DNA of 46,715 nt from Bdellovibrionales bacterium (lineage in GTDB: Bacteria; Bdellovibrionota; FAC87; UBA2466; JACKAF01): positions 1-46,715 of the forward strand of contig JAGQZV010000005.1 in the NCBI GenBank assembly GCA_020435295.1. The letters run 5' to 3'. A program made the position numbers and the translations under genes. Below, one piece after another: positions 1-8,650 of the stretch (position 1 is the stretch's first letter; each line of letters starts with the position of its first letter). The notes under the pieces are model-generated. The model did not search any database. It had not been told where the DNA came from and saw only the letters and a program-made list of their open reading frames with translations.

Positions 1-626
1 CTGAGTTTATTGAACGTAGTCAGCCACCCCTTAGGTGGGACCCGGTAAAAAATGGGAGCCGTCCACATCAGCGCCTGCCCGAGAAATCCCACCGCGTAAC
101 GAACATCCTGGTAAACCGTTCCGAAGCTCATAAAAGGCAGGCCGAAACAGAGTCCCAATGCGATTAGCGCGGGAAGCCCAACCAGAAGCGTCAAGATCAG
201 CTCCCACTTAAACCAAATATGGAAAAAGAACAGCATAACGACAGCCACAAACAGAAACTTCACCACAAAGTTTAGGAGCAAACCCCACACCGTCGCAAAG
301 ATCATACTCATATTCCCGATCGGAACCCGGCGAAAAACTTGGCGGCTCTTGAAGGCAAGGTCCATGGGCAGAATCACGGCATCCCAAAAGACTCCCCAAA
401 AAACCACCCCAGTAAGTGCATGAATTTCATACGGTATTTCGGCTCCATGGCCACCGAGGTTCAACTGTTTGCCTACAAAAACCACGGGAATCGCTGCCGC
501 CAATTGGCTCACGATATTCCAGCCATAGCCAAAAAGGGTGAGTTTTGCGCGAAACTGGAGCTCGCGGTAAAAGAGGTACCAGCCCCGATGAAACTCCACG
601 GTCAAACGTCTCCACAGGTCTCGCAT
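1..626 (-). CDS. ABC-2 type polysaccharide export permease (Wzm-like), 3' end cut by window edge
   Basis: About 208 residues are visible, from an ATG at 626 running off the left edge. The product starts MRDLWRRLTVEFHRGWYLFY and contains long hydrophobic stretches separated by short loops. An N-terminal cytoplasmic helix leads into the first membrane span, and a late stretch containing APIFYRVPP matches the conserved end region of ABC-2 permeases that export O-antigen, teichoic acid or capsule. The missing part should hold the last membrane segment or segments. Such a permease pairs with a Wzt-like ATPase, which is not in view and may lie beyond the left edge. The gene is divergent from the glycosyltransferase unit at 792, and the glycosyltransferase-rich context supports polysaccharide export. 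No clear Shine-Dalgarno sequence is visible and the frame stays open upstream, so the start is uncertain. Confidence 0.75.
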   Translation of the reverse strand, partial: MRDLWRRLTVEFHRGWYLFYRELQFRAKLTLFGYGWNIVSQLAAAIPVVFVGKQLNLGGHGAEIPYEIHALTGVVFWGVFWDAVILPMDLAFKSRQVFRRVPIGNMSMIFATVWGLLLNFVVKFLFVAVVMLFFFHIWFKWELILTLLVGLPALIALGLCFGLPFMSFGTVYQDVRYAVGFLGQALMWTAPIFYRVPPKGWLTTFNKL

Positions 627-791
627 ACGGGAATTTCTATCACAGCCCCGGCCCAGGCGAAACCGCGCTTGCTTGCCGGGGTCCGCAATTCAGGCTAGAT
701 AAGGCAGAGCGCGACTGCGCCAATTCGGAGTGGATCACTGGGCAAAATCTCGGACAAGCTAGCACGAGGGTATGGGCGGTTCGGCGGGTTT

Positions 792-1862
792 TTGCTGCAG
801 ACAGCCGATCGCGCCCGCCACCGCGCGCCCTACACACTGGTAGTCCTGCAACTTGTGCAGGACTTGGATGTCATTTTGCCGGTCCTTCAAGAGCTCACCC
901 AACGCGGCACATCAGTGCGTGTCATCGTCACCAAGGAACTAGTCGAAAAATCCCGACGTGTGCAAACCCTACTCGATTCCACAGGGATTCGTTTTGAAAT
1001 GGTTTCCCGGGCGCGCCTGCTCGGCGGAAAAATCCCCTTTTGGGGAAACGTTCGCCAGCTCGTAACGGCCACCGAGTCTACGGCTAGCCCGCACAAACTG
1101 ACTCACGCACTGACTTTGCAGGCCCGCAAGCGGGGGATTCCCAGCTACACGTTCCAGCACGGTTTTGAGAACGCTGGCCTCACGTATTTCGACACGCAGT
1201 TCTCCCCTAGCAGTATCGGCTTCGGATCGGAACACATCTTCATTTGGGGGGAACCGGATAGCTTGGACAGCCGGGTCCCCGAGCAAATTCGCAGGCGTTG
1301 CATACCAATTGGACGCCCTCTGGCGCAGCGCCAACCCATTCGCCCCGAAGCTCTGCAGAGCGCTCAAACGAAGGTAGGGATATTTGAAAATCTGCATTGG
1401 GAACGTTACTCTACAGAGTATCGCAGATCCTTTCTGCGCGATCTGCGACTGACCATTGCGGGGTTTCCCGATTGCCTTTTTGTAATAAAACCTCACCACG
1501 CAGGCATGTGGTTCACCAAAGAAAATAGAGAATTCGCGTTCAAAAACCTCCTAGTCGTGGATCCGAAGGATCCGGAGTGGGAACCGTACACGGCCCCGGA
1601 TCTCATCCCAAATTTTGATGCTGTCATTACAACGCCGTCCACCGTGGCACTGGACTCTGCCTCCATGGGCGTTCGAACGGCGGTCGCGGCATACGATCTG
1701 GATCTGCACAAATACTCACCGTTGCCGCTGCTGAGAAATGCCGGGGATTGGCTCTGTTTCATCAAGAATTCAAACTCGCCTGCCGTAGAGCAAACATTTG
1801 TTAGCCGGTGGGTAAGAACTGGAAACGCGGCCGAAAGAGCGGCGCGGGAGCTCTGCTCATGA
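792..1862 (+). CDS. GT-B-like surface polysaccharide glycosyltransferase or glycerophosphotransferase-like protein
   Basis: This 356-residue protein has the layout of GT-B sugar or polyol-phosphate transferases. The N-terminal half is Rossmann-like (TLVVLQLVQ at 15-23). FQHGFENAG at 121-129 and VIKPHH at 231-236 resemble the QHG and KPHP motifs of CDP-glycerol glycerophosphotransferase and related capsule enzymes. TTPSTVALDSASMG near 280-293 resembles the serine-rich donor-site loop followed by a small helix. Acceptor and donor cannot be read from the sequence. The only standard start codon in the frame after the stop at 696-698 is the TTG at 792, and it has only a weak GGCGGG upstream, so the N-terminus is uncertain. 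The last bases overlap the next gene as ATGA, so the two are probably translationally coupled. Confidence 0.5.
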   Translation: MLQTADRARHRAPYTLVVLQLVQDLDVILPVLQELTQRGTSVRVIVTKELVEKSRRVQTLLDSTGIRFEMVSRARLLGGKIPFWGNVRQLVTATESTASPHKLTHALTLQARKRGIPSYTFQHGFENAGLTYFDTQFSPSSIGFGSEHIFIWGEPDSLDSRVPEQIRRRCIPIGRPLAQRQPIRPEALQSAQTKVGIFENLHWERYSTEYRRSFLRDLRLTIAGFPDCLFVIKPHHAGMWFTKENREFAFKNLLVVDPKDPEWEPYTAPDLIPNFDAVITTPSTVALDSASMGVRTAVAAYDLDLHKYSPLPLLRNAGDWLCFIKNSNSPAVEQTFVSRWVRTGNAAERAARELCS

Positions 1863-3199
1863 AGGCAATTGTGGTAAGCGGACGAGAATGGGTAGTCGCT
1901 TCGAGCCCCCGATACTGGCTTACCCAAAACCTCGCACAAGAGATCGCTAGAAGCCTGCTCACCAAGAAGGCCGCCGCTTTTTGTTGGGATGACCTGGTAC
2001 TGACGCCCCAACCGATGCGCCTAAATTGGCCGCGCTGCTTTGTAGAAACAATCGGGGAAAATCACCTAAGCGGTAGGTTTGCCGTCGACAAATCTGTCAT
2101 TCAGGATTTGTACAAGAGGGGTCTGGTTGCGCAGCGGGACGACTGGGCAGGCGCTCTAAGAGAGCTCTTCAAAACATCCCCGGAACTTGTAATTCATTTG
2201 CCGAATGTGTTTCGTCTACCCACTCCGTTAAGTGACTGGCAAAGCCGCCACACCGAAGCGAATCTGCCCCAGGAAATATTGAAGTTCGATCCCAGTGTCT
2301 CGGTCATTATCAACTATCGCGATCGCGTCGAACTCATGGAAAGTTGCCTAATGGCCCTTGAGCACCAGCACCTTCCCAGCCGTATGGAAATTATTCTGGT
2401 GAATAACCAGTCAACCCCGGAGAACCGTGAAAAAGTAGACGGGTTACTTAGAAAACTCCCCGCACAAATCGCTAGACAGCACCTCGACTACCCCTATCCG
2501 TTCAATCATTCGGCTCAAAGCAACCTCGGCGCTCGGCACGCGAACGGAGATATCCTGGTAATGGTAAATAACGATGCGCAAGCCCAATCCCCTTATACTT
2601 TGCGGTTGCTCGCCGGGTACGCTAGTTTGCCAGGCGTGGCAACCGTTGGGCCACGATTTGTGGGTGACAACGGACGCTTGGTTTCTAGCGGAGTAGAGAT
2701 TTACCCAGATGCCAGGCTCTTGTCCGGTGCAGGTTTCAAAGAGAGTGAACAGCCGTACTATTCACGGCAAATACATGAAACAGCTGGTAATAGTTTCGCT
2801 TTTGCTGCGATTCCAAAAACGGTTTGGGATCGAGTCGGCGGTCTGGACGAAACGGACTTTATTAACGACTACAACGACGTGGATTTTTTCATGCGCACAC
2901 TACGACTGGGGTTGCGCCATATCTATGTCGGAAACGCGACCGTTTATCATGAACCTGGAACTTCTCGATCCCCCGACCGTCCATCCCCAAAACTTATCTT
3001 GGAGCGCTTCTGCAAAAAGTACCCCGACATTTCTCAATTCGTGGATCGTTCTTACCGCCTCGAAGCCCTGCCATCTGTCCCCGCCACTCCAAAACCATTT
3101 AGCGTGTATAAAAGACTGCGATCCTTGCATTTTACCCGGCGAATCAGGCGCGCAGTGTCTGAGCGCCTGGCGCGTCTAAGAGTCAAGTATGAGCACTGA
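1859..3199 (+). CDS. GT2-family glycosyltransferase with an unassigned N-terminal extension
   Basis: This is a 446-residue protein. A GT2 (GT-A fold) domain begins near residue 147 (VSVIINYRDR), continues through the nucleotide-binding strand IILVNNQST at 178-186 and the metal-site region ILVMVNNDA at 232-240, and ends with a YNDVDFFMR-type motif near 338-346. This layout is typical of rhamnosyltransferase-like enzymes that build polysaccharide repeats from nucleotide sugars at the inner face of the membrane. The first 140 residues are not recognisable and may be an extra domain. I chose ATG 1859 because it overlaps the stop of the preceding gene (ATGA); the frame extends upstream but there it only covers the preceding gene. 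The 3' end overlaps the next gene by 11 bp, consistent with one operon. Confidence 0.8.
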   Translation: MKAIVVSGREWVVASSPRYWLTQNLAQEIARSLLTKKAAAFCWDDLVLTPQPMRLNWPRCFVETIGENHLSGRFAVDKSVIQDLYKRGLVAQRDDWAGALRELFKTSPELVIHLPNVFRLPTPLSDWQSRHTEANLPQEILKFDPSVSVIINYRDRVELMESCLMALEHQHLPSRMEIILVNNQSTPENREKVDGLLRKLPAQIARQHLDYPYPFNHSAQSNLGARHANGDILVMVNNDAQAQSPYTLRLLAGYASLPGVATVGPRFVGDNGRLVSSGVEIYPDARLLSGAGFKESEQPYYSRQIHETAGNSFAFAAIPKTVWDRVGGLDETDFINDYNDVDFFMRTLRLGLRHIYVGNATVYHEPGTSRSPDRPSPKLILERFCKKYPDISQFVDRSYRLEALPSVPATPKPFSVYKRLRSLHFTRRIRRAVSERLARLRVKYEH

Positions 3200-5156
3200 G
3201 GCGCCTTCTACCCAGCACGCCCCTTCGCTACTGAACTACTTTTTCTTTGTTTTTTTGTCTCTCATGATGAATCTAAAAGTTCGCGTAGATGCCATCCTAC
3301 CGGGAGACGACGAGTCGCGTGATTGGGCAGTGAGCTATGCCAAGCTCAAGGGATGGAAATTTGGCAAGGACATTCTCTTTACCCACGGGCCGATGAGCCA
3401 CTTGGTGGATCGGTGTATCGACTTGGGCTGGAATGTCTATTCCGCGGTGGGCTTTTCGCTGATCTGCTGCGTACTCATTGCCACGGCGGTTTGCTTTTTT
3501 GCTGCGTCCATGGATTTTAAGCCTCTCAACCGCTTCCTAGTAGGCTTGATTTTGTTGGGATCAGTTTCAATTCCTGCGCATTCCTTTTACGTTGCCGCGC
3601 CAGGATGTGAGGACCAGCTGCTCTTGATAAATCTCCTGCTGCTATTGAATGCGCTCTACCGCAGAAATGAACGAGTATGGCTCGTTCTTTCGGCTGCGCT
3701 GAGTGCTGTCTTTATTCAAGTAAAACTCTCACTGGGTGTGGGGAGTTGCGTAAACCTAGCCATCGTCGGGCTACTTTCAAGCAATTGGAAAACGCTACCG
3801 CTAAGAGCTGGGCTTGCAGCAGGCACGTTCAGTCTCGTACTTTTAATCACCTGGCTATTCAACGGACAAAGCCTTTACTTACTTCCCGAGTACGTGCGCT
3901 GGGGATACCACATTGTATCGACGTACCCCCACACTCTCAGCCTCGACATCCGGCACTGGCAACTTTTGACAGCGATGTACGTAGTTTTCTCCCTGTTTTG
4001 TATTGGCTGGGCGTTCACCCTGCGCGCCGAAGCTGGAAAACTCTGGCTGGTGTTCCTATTCCCTCTTTTCACCGCTTTCAAACATTCCGTCGTCCGCATG
4101 GGAAATTCCCACCTTTTTCATTTTGTTCACTTAGGGCAGTTTACGCTACTTGTCCTTCTAGTGTTTTCGCTCCGACGCTACCGTTTTTCCCAAGCCTTGT
4201 CGTACGCGCTGGGAGGGTTCGTTCTATTGAGCGTCGCTCCTCTGACAACTGACTGGCAGAACTACTATCTCACACACGGCAAAACCCTCCCGCACGAAAT
4301 GGTCGCTGTCTTAAAGCGCTTCCCCGACGAAGGCTTACAGAGCTTAAACCGACTGGCACACTTGCCCGAAATCCGCAAAAGCGAGGCCACACAAAGTCGC
4401 AAGGCTTTAGGAAAACGCGTGCTACCCAGAGTTTTTTTAGAAAGAATAGGGCAGGAATCAATCGATGTTTGGTCATTTGACCTATCCTATCTTCCAGCGA
4501 ATCAATTGAATTGGCGCCCGCGTCCAACCATCACGTCCATTATCGCAGGCAATACGCTATTAGATGATTATGATAACCGTTTCATGCAGTCGGACCACGC
4601 CCCGCGCTTTTTGCTCCTCGATCGCTTTGTCCACGGGCTGGAAGGATCTAGCTTGTACTATTACGAGCCCCGTACTCAGCGTACAATACTAAGTCGTTAT
4701 GCACTTGTCGGCGTCGAACGTGGTGTGGCGTTGCTGGAACGCCAACCGACAGACCGCTATGGAGGTCCCGTTGTTTTGAGCGAGGCGCGGGTGTCATTTG
4801 GTCAGACGGTGAAGGTACCGGTTGGTGCACCCGATGACCTGTTGGCCCTGGAAGTCGAAGTAACGTGGCCATTCGTACACAAGATTAAGAATTTTCTTTT
4901 TAAACCCAACACTTTTCACCTCCACCTCTACTACGAAAATGGAGAGCACCACGCCTTTCGATTTTTCACGCCGAGCTCCAGCAACGGACTGCTCATCAGT
5001 CGGCTTCCGATTCGAAGATTCCAAGGACTCGATCGTCCAGCCCATCGTCAAATTTGGAATACCCGCGAATGTCGTAGATGCCGGATTTTAGGTGAACAAT
5101 CCGATCGAGTTGGGTCCAAACGGATTTCCAAAGAGCAGGCAAATGGTCGGCCCTAA
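3189..5156 (+). CDS. Polytopic membrane protein, possible GT-C-like glycosyltransferase; C-terminal tail antisense to the next gene
   Basis: The 655 residues show about ten hydrophobic spans between roughly 15 and 375, followed by a soluble C-terminal part. The first extracytoplasmic loop carries acidic residues and FGKDILFTHGP, a pattern seen in large uncharacterised membrane proteins of polysaccharide loci. GT-C enzymes, which use lipid-linked sugars, have comparable acidic first loops. The function is therefore a guess: outer-face glycosyl transfer or polymer handling. From about residue 603 onward the sequence lies over the convergent gene on the other strand. There it turns rich in Arg, Cys and Gln, unlike the rest of the protein, which suggests that the native 3' end was lost and reading now runs into antisense sequence. 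The start overlaps the preceding gene by 11 bp. Confidence 0.6.
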   Translation: MSTEAPSTQHAPSLLNYFFFVFLSLMMNLKVRVDAILPGDDESRDWAVSYAKLKGWKFGKDILFTHGPMSHLVDRCIDLGWNVYSAVGFSLICCVLIATAVCFFAASMDFKPLNRFLVGLILLGSVSIPAHSFYVAAPGCEDQLLLINLLLLLNALYRRNERVWLVLSAALSAVFIQVKLSLGVGSCVNLAIVGLLSSNWKTLPLRAGLAAGTFSLVLLITWLFNGQSLYLLPEYVRWGYHIVSTYPHTLSLDIRHWQLLTAMYVVFSLFCIGWAFTLRAEAGKLWLVFLFPLFTAFKHSVVRMGNSHLFHFVHLGQFTLLVLLVFSLRRYRFSQALSYALGGFVLLSVAPLTTDWQNYYLTHGKTLPHEMVAVLKRFPDEGLQSLNRLAHLPEIRKSEATQSRKALGKRVLPRVFLERIGQESIDVWSFDLSYLPANQLNWRPRPTITSIIAGNTLLDDYDNRFMQSDHAPRFLLLDRFVHGLEGSSLYYYEPRTQRTILSRYALVGVERGVALLERQPTDRYGGPVVLSEARVSFGQTVKVPVGAPDDLLALEVEVTWPFVHKIKNFLFKPNTFHLHLYYENGEHHAFRFFTPSSSNGLLISRLPIRRFQGLDRPAHRQIWNTRECRRCRILGEQSDRVGSKRISKEQANGRP

Positions 5157-6303
5157 ACTTCGGGCGGAGCGATCGGGCTTCCGGATGGTTACAGTGTAGC
5201 GCTCCTGACTGGCAAGCTTCCAACACTTCCTGCCGGAGATGCCGATACACCTTCTGTGCAAACCTCGCATCACGATACGTCGCAAATTTCTCATGGCCCG
5301 AAGACATTCGCAGAAAATAAACAGAGTGCGAATAGTCGGGACCATCACATTTTCCGTAACGACGGCAGGCCTCCGATTCGTCCGGGACTTGATCCAATAT
5401 CGCACCGATGGCTGCAAAGGTCGGGCTCAGTTGCTTAAGCTTTGCGCGCTCAGCTTTATTGATCAAGTAATTGTCTGGCTCCCCTTCCTCAATGGCAGCA
5501 ATCGCGCCCATCGCCTTTGGAAAGGCCCCTTCAGTGTTCTCGTCCATCAAAAAAACCCCGTACTTAACGGCGTTAAGCGTACAAATGGTGCCGTAGGCAA
5601 GAAGGATTGCTAAAGTCCCCCCGCCACAAAGCGCCAAGAAAGTTCCCCACTTTTCTCGAAAGTGAAGGCCCCGATTCAAGTAGAAGGCATAAAAGGCAGC
5701 CCCAAATACCAAGGCTGGATAAAACAAGATTGCCTCTTCTCGCACTCCCCACCAGAAACCAATTAACAGCAACAGCACTAACCAATAGCGGGAACGCAGA
5801 TCTCGAAAGCGGACCTTCCTTGGTTCACTGCACTTGATAAAAATAATGCCGACGACAAGAATCTGTAAGCAGAGCGCAAATTGATTGCGCAAAACGCGTA
5901 TAGCGTCGTTGTCATAGGTGTGGGGCAAAAGTGCGCTAACGACAAAAAACACGGCCGTCGTCGTTCTTGAATACCCTAGCCGCAACAGGCCATACGCCAC
6001 GGTAACCAACGAGACTAGGTAGAGAGCTGTCATCGCCGGCAAATAACGAAGATTGAGAAGCGAACTAACGGCCAAGAAGACGGAAAAAAGAGGCCGCTTG
6101 ATGAGAGTGTTCGCCGCATAGTCGCCGAGCCAAACACCCCGCAAGATGGATTGTGCGTGCGACACGTACATGTAGTCGTCGACCCAGCCCATCATGGGTA
6201 TAGGACGCTGATCCCAGGTTAGGTTGTAGAGGAAAAGAAAACTACCGAGTACCAGAAGGAGCAAAAAACCGAATACAACGTTTTTTCTTGCTCCGAACCA
6301 CAT
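4996..6303 (-). CDS. GT-C-like polytopic membrane glycosyltransferase (putative)
   Basis: This is a 435-residue protein. An N-terminal span (residues about 8-28) is followed by a loop with GWVDDYMYVSHAQSILRG, which resembles the first periplasmic loop of GT-C enzymes: paired acidic residues, then a Tyr and an A..I pattern. About seven further hydrophobic spans follow to roughly residue 255. A soluble Cys-containing C-terminal part ends in a coherent sequence (FDDGLDDRVLGIFESEAD). GT-C enzymes transfer sugars from polyprenyl-phosphate carriers on the periplasmic side, and the GT2 gene three bases upstream could supply such a carrier sugar. That pairing is inferred. The 3' end overlaps the convergent gene by 161 bp. 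The ATG at 6303 has no clear Shine-Dalgarno sequence and probably relies on coupling. Confidence 0.6.
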   Translation of the reverse strand: MWFGARKNVVFGFLLLLVLGSFLFLYNLTWDQRPIPMMGWVDDYMYVSHAQSILRGVWLGDYAANTLIKRPLFSVFLAVSSLLNLRYLPAMTALYLVSLVTVAYGLLRLGYSRTTTAVFFVVSALLPHTYDNDAIRVLRNQFALCLQILVVGIIFIKCSEPRKVRFRDLRSRYWLVLLLLIGFWWGVREEAILFYPALVFGAAFYAFYLNRGLHFREKWGTFLALCGGGTLAILLAYGTICTLNAVKYGVFLMDENTEGAFPKAMGAIAAIEEGEPDNYLINKAERAKLKQLSPTFAAIGAILDQVPDESEACRRYGKCDGPDYSHSVYFLRMSSGHEKFATYRDARFAQKVYRHLRQEVLEACQSGALHCNHPEARSLRPKFRADHLPALWKSVWTQLDRIVHLKSGIYDIRGYSKFDDGLDDRVLGIFESEAD

Positions 6304-6306
6304 TGG

Positions 6307-7056
6307 CTAAGCGGGCTGCTTTTCCAGTCGCGCGGCGTGTAGGGAGGCCTTGCCCTTCCAAAAGAAGACCTCTCGTAGGAACTGGAAGTAGTAGGCGGCA
6401 CCCCACTTTAGGATCTTGAGCTTGCGCTCCCCGCCGATGCGGGGGGGCTCGTCTCCGGGAATTTCTCCCACCTTGAGTTTCATCTTGGCTGCGCGCACAG
6501 ACAGCAGGGGTTCCCAGCTGATGTTGGTACGAAAGAGCTTCTCCGCAGTCGCATACCCTTCTTCCTCGGTGAGATCCAAGTCATAGACCAGTCTCTTCTT
6601 GTACGCGCGAAAGATGACCATTGCATCGGTGTATTTCCCACCATGCAACAAATTCACGGTCCGCGTAAAAAGCCAGTTGCCGAAAGAAGTCACCGGATCA
6701 TCGTCATCGCTCTTGGCATCCCCAAGGTAACGGGACGCAATGACCATGTCATAACCGTCTTTCATTTTTGCGATGATATCTGGAATCAGTTCCGGAATAG
6801 AGTTCCCATCCGGGCTAAATGTCAAAACGACATCGCCTTCCACGTATGGCATCACCTCATTGTACGCATGGCGAAAGCCGATTCGCTTTTGTACGTACAC
6901 AAAGTACCCCTGCTCTTTAGAGTACTCTATGGTGCCGTCGGTCGAACCGCCGTCCAGGATGATGATTTGATCCACCCATTCCGGCTTGACGCGCGGCATG
7001 ATGGCCTTCATCCCTTCAATTTCATTGAGGGTCGTGACAATTAAACTGACTTTCAT
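6307..7056 (-). CDS. GT2-family glycosyltransferase, DPM-synthase-like, no membrane anchor
   Basis: The 249-residue protein opens with VSLIVTTLNEIEGM and has IIILDGGSTDGT near residues 31-42, the classic GT2 nucleotide-binding start. DVVLTFSPDGNS near 75-86 corresponds to the metal-site strand. The C-terminus (WGAAYYFQFLREVFFWKG) is amphipathic and does not form a clear pair of membrane spans, unlike polyprenyl-phosphate glycosyltransferases of the ArnC or GtrB type. It probably transfers a sugar to a lipid carrier or growing chain at the cytoplasmic face. A GGAGG lies just upstream of the ATG. The gene is followed three bases later by the GT-C-like gene and preceded by an SDR gene after about 59 bases, so it belongs to the large minus-strand operon. 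Confidence 0.82.
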   Translation of the reverse strand: MKVSLIVTTLNEIEGMKAIMPRVKPEWVDQIIILDGGSTDGTIEYSKEQGYFVYVQKRIGFRHAYNEVMPYVEGDVVLTFSPDGNSIPELIPDIIAKMKDGYDMVIASRYLGDAKSDDDDPVTSFGNWLFTRTVNLLHGGKYTDAMVIFRAYKKRLVYDLDLTEEEGYATAEKLFRTNISWEPLLSVRAAKMKLKVGEIPGDEPPRIGGERKLKILKWGAAYYFQFLREVFFWKGKASLHAARLEKQPA

Positions 7057-7115
7057 AAGCCTCCAAAATTAGTACGGGTGGGCCCGAAACTCAAGGCCAA
7101 AGCCAGAACCTGGAC

Positions 7116-8054
7116 CTAGACGTTCGAATAGCGGGAGTTCTTCAGCATCTTGAACCCCTTAATCAGCTCTTCGATCCCCGAATCCAGCGAATGGGCGGTT
7201 CTAAAACCAGTTTTCTCGAGCTTTTCGTTAGACACGATATAGTCGCGTTTATCGGGATCCTCTCCGACCGGGGCCTCCAAAAAGACGAACTTCGGAAGGT
7301 GGCGTTGAATCACCTGGCAAAGTTCCAACTTTGAAAGGTTGGCATCGGAAAGCCCAACGTTGAAAATATTGCTCTTCATCTTGTCGAAATTCTCAATCGC
7401 AAAGAGGAAGACTCGCGTTACGTCGCGTACATGGATGTAGTTGCGTTTAAAGTGGGCTTCGAACAACGTCACACAACTGTCTTTGCACGCCCGGTACACG
7501 AAGTCGTTTACAAGCAAGTCGATTCGCATGCGGGGCGACATACCAAATACGGTCGCCAGGCGGAAGCTGACGGCGTTCTCGCGCTCCATCAGCTCTTTCT
7601 CCACCAGCACCTTATCTCGCGCATAGATGGAAATAGGTTGCAGCGGCGTCTCCTCGGTACAAAATTGGGAGCCTTGCCCTGAACCGTAAGCGCTATTGCT
7701 TGTGGGCATCAATACCCATTGATCTTTGCTGAGCGTCTTAAATTGGTGAGAGGGTGCCTCGTGATTGATCGTTTGCGCACCCACTGGATCTTTCTTACAG
7801 AGTGGCGCTCCGACCAAAGCGGCAAGTGGAATAATGATATCCGCCTTTTTAGCCAGAGGATCCACCATCTCGTAGTTGCGCACATCGGCATTTACTACGT
7901 CGAAGTTAGGGTTCGCGGCACACGCCGCAAGACTGTTTTCTCCGTACAGAAAATTGTCTACTACGGTTACGTTGTGCCCCTTATTGAGCAGCTCCGGCAC
8001 TAGAATGGATCCAATGTAACCCGCACCACCTGTAACCAGAATATTAAATCCCAT
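7116..8054 (-). CDS. Extended SDR, NAD(P)-dependent sugar-nucleotide epimerase/reductase
   Basis: This 312-residue extended short-chain dehydrogenase has the dinucleotide-binding motif GGAGYIG at 9-15 and a YARDK catalytic pair (YxxxK). The usual Ser-Thr-Asp-Glu signature of sugar 4,6-dehydratases is replaced by PTSNSAYG, so it is more likely a 4-reductase or epimerase than a dehydratase. Its C-terminal substrate domain contains NYIHVRDVTR and FNVGL, normal for UDP-, dTDP- or GDP-sugar epimerases. It is embedded among GDP-sugar genes (hddC, a colD-like gene), so a role in finishing a GDP-deoxy or GDP-branched sugar is plausible but not shown. Its ATG overlaps the gmhA stop by one base (TAATG). 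Confidence 0.78.
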   Translation of the reverse strand: MGFNILVTGGAGYIGSILVPELLNKGHNVTVVDNFLYGENSLAACAANPNFDVVNADVRNYEMVDPLAKKADIIIPLAALVGAPLCKKDPVGAQTINHEAPSHQFKTLSKDQWVLMPTSNSAYGSGQGSQFCTEETPLQPISIYARDKVLVEKELMERENAVSFRLATVFGMSPRMRIDLLVNDFVYRACKDSCVTLFEAHFKRNYIHVRDVTRVFLFAIENFDKMKSNIFNVGLSDANLSKLELCQVIQRHLPKFVFLEAPVGEDPDKRDYIVSNEKLEKTGFRTAHSLDSGIEELIKGFKMLKNSRYSNV

Positions 8055-8650
8055 TACGCGTTCTCCTCGGGAAAGAGCTCAGATTCCACGCACTCGCAAA
8101 GAGTGTGGTAGAGCACAATATGGTTTTCCTGAATTCGGCTGGTGGCGCTCCCCGGTGCCACGATGCAAAGATCTGCTAGCGGTTTTGCAGGCCCGCCATC
8201 TCTTCCGCAAAACACAATGGAAGGAACTTCCATCGCTTTGCACGTTTCCAAAGCTTTCAAAATGTTAATCGACTGACCAGATGTAGTGATGCCGAGAAAA
8301 ACATCACGCGGGGTCATCTTGCCACGGATCTGGCGCGAGAAAACTTGATCATAACCATAGTCATTGCCAATGGCGGTAAGGATAGAAGTATCCACAGTCA
8401 AAGCCTCGGCGGGGAGCGGATCCCTGGGGCGGGCCAGCTTGCTCACAAATTCCGCTGCCAGGTGTTGCGCGTCAGCTGCGGATCCACCATTCCCGGCGAT
8501 GTAGAGGCGGCCGCCTTTCTTGTAAGCGTCCACGACCACTTTCACTGCCTGAGCAAAAACTTCCTGCATCCCTTCGGCAGCGAGCAGCTGCTGGTGCGCC
8601 TCGATGGAGTCCTCAATATTTCTGCGAAGAGTCTCGATGTAGTGTTTCAT
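8054..8650 (-). CDS. gmhA: Sedoheptulose 7-phosphate isomerase GmhA
   Basis: The 198-residue SIS-domain protein has the usual GmhA length. The sugar-phosphate site GNGGSAADAQH is at 53-63, followed by AAEFVSKL and the second phosphate loop ITTSGQS at 121-127. The late helix ENHIVLYHTLCECVE carries the His-containing segment of the GmhA active site. GmhA converts sedoheptulose 7-phosphate to D-glycero-D-manno-heptose 7-phosphate in the cytoplasm. The neighbours hddC (ATGA overlap) and hddA provide the next kinase and the guanylyltransferase, so this copy should serve GDP-D-glycero-alpha-D-manno-heptose synthesis. The 1,7-bisphosphate phosphatase GmhB is not in the window. Confidence 0.93.
   Translation of the reverse strand: MKHYIETLRRNIEDSIEAHQQLLAAEGMQEVFAQAVKVVVDAYKKGGRLYIAGNGGSAADAQHLAAEFVSKLARPRDPLPAEALTVDTSILTAIGNDYGYDQVFSRQIRGKMTPRDVFLGITTSGQSINILKALETCKAMEVPSIVFCGRDGGPAKPLADLCIVAPGSATSRIQENHIVLYHTLCECVESELFPEENA

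Noticed and set aside
339-997. Plus-strand open frames at 339-698 and 545-997
   Set aside because: They are antisense to the ABC permease or overlap the GT-B gene in another frame, and encode low-quality Pro/Arg/Ser-rich sequence with no family match.
7116-8054. The SDR as the missing 4,6-dehydratase
   Set aside because: It lacks the Ser/Thr-Asp-Glu dehydratase signature before the Tyr-Lys pair (PTSNSAYG instead).
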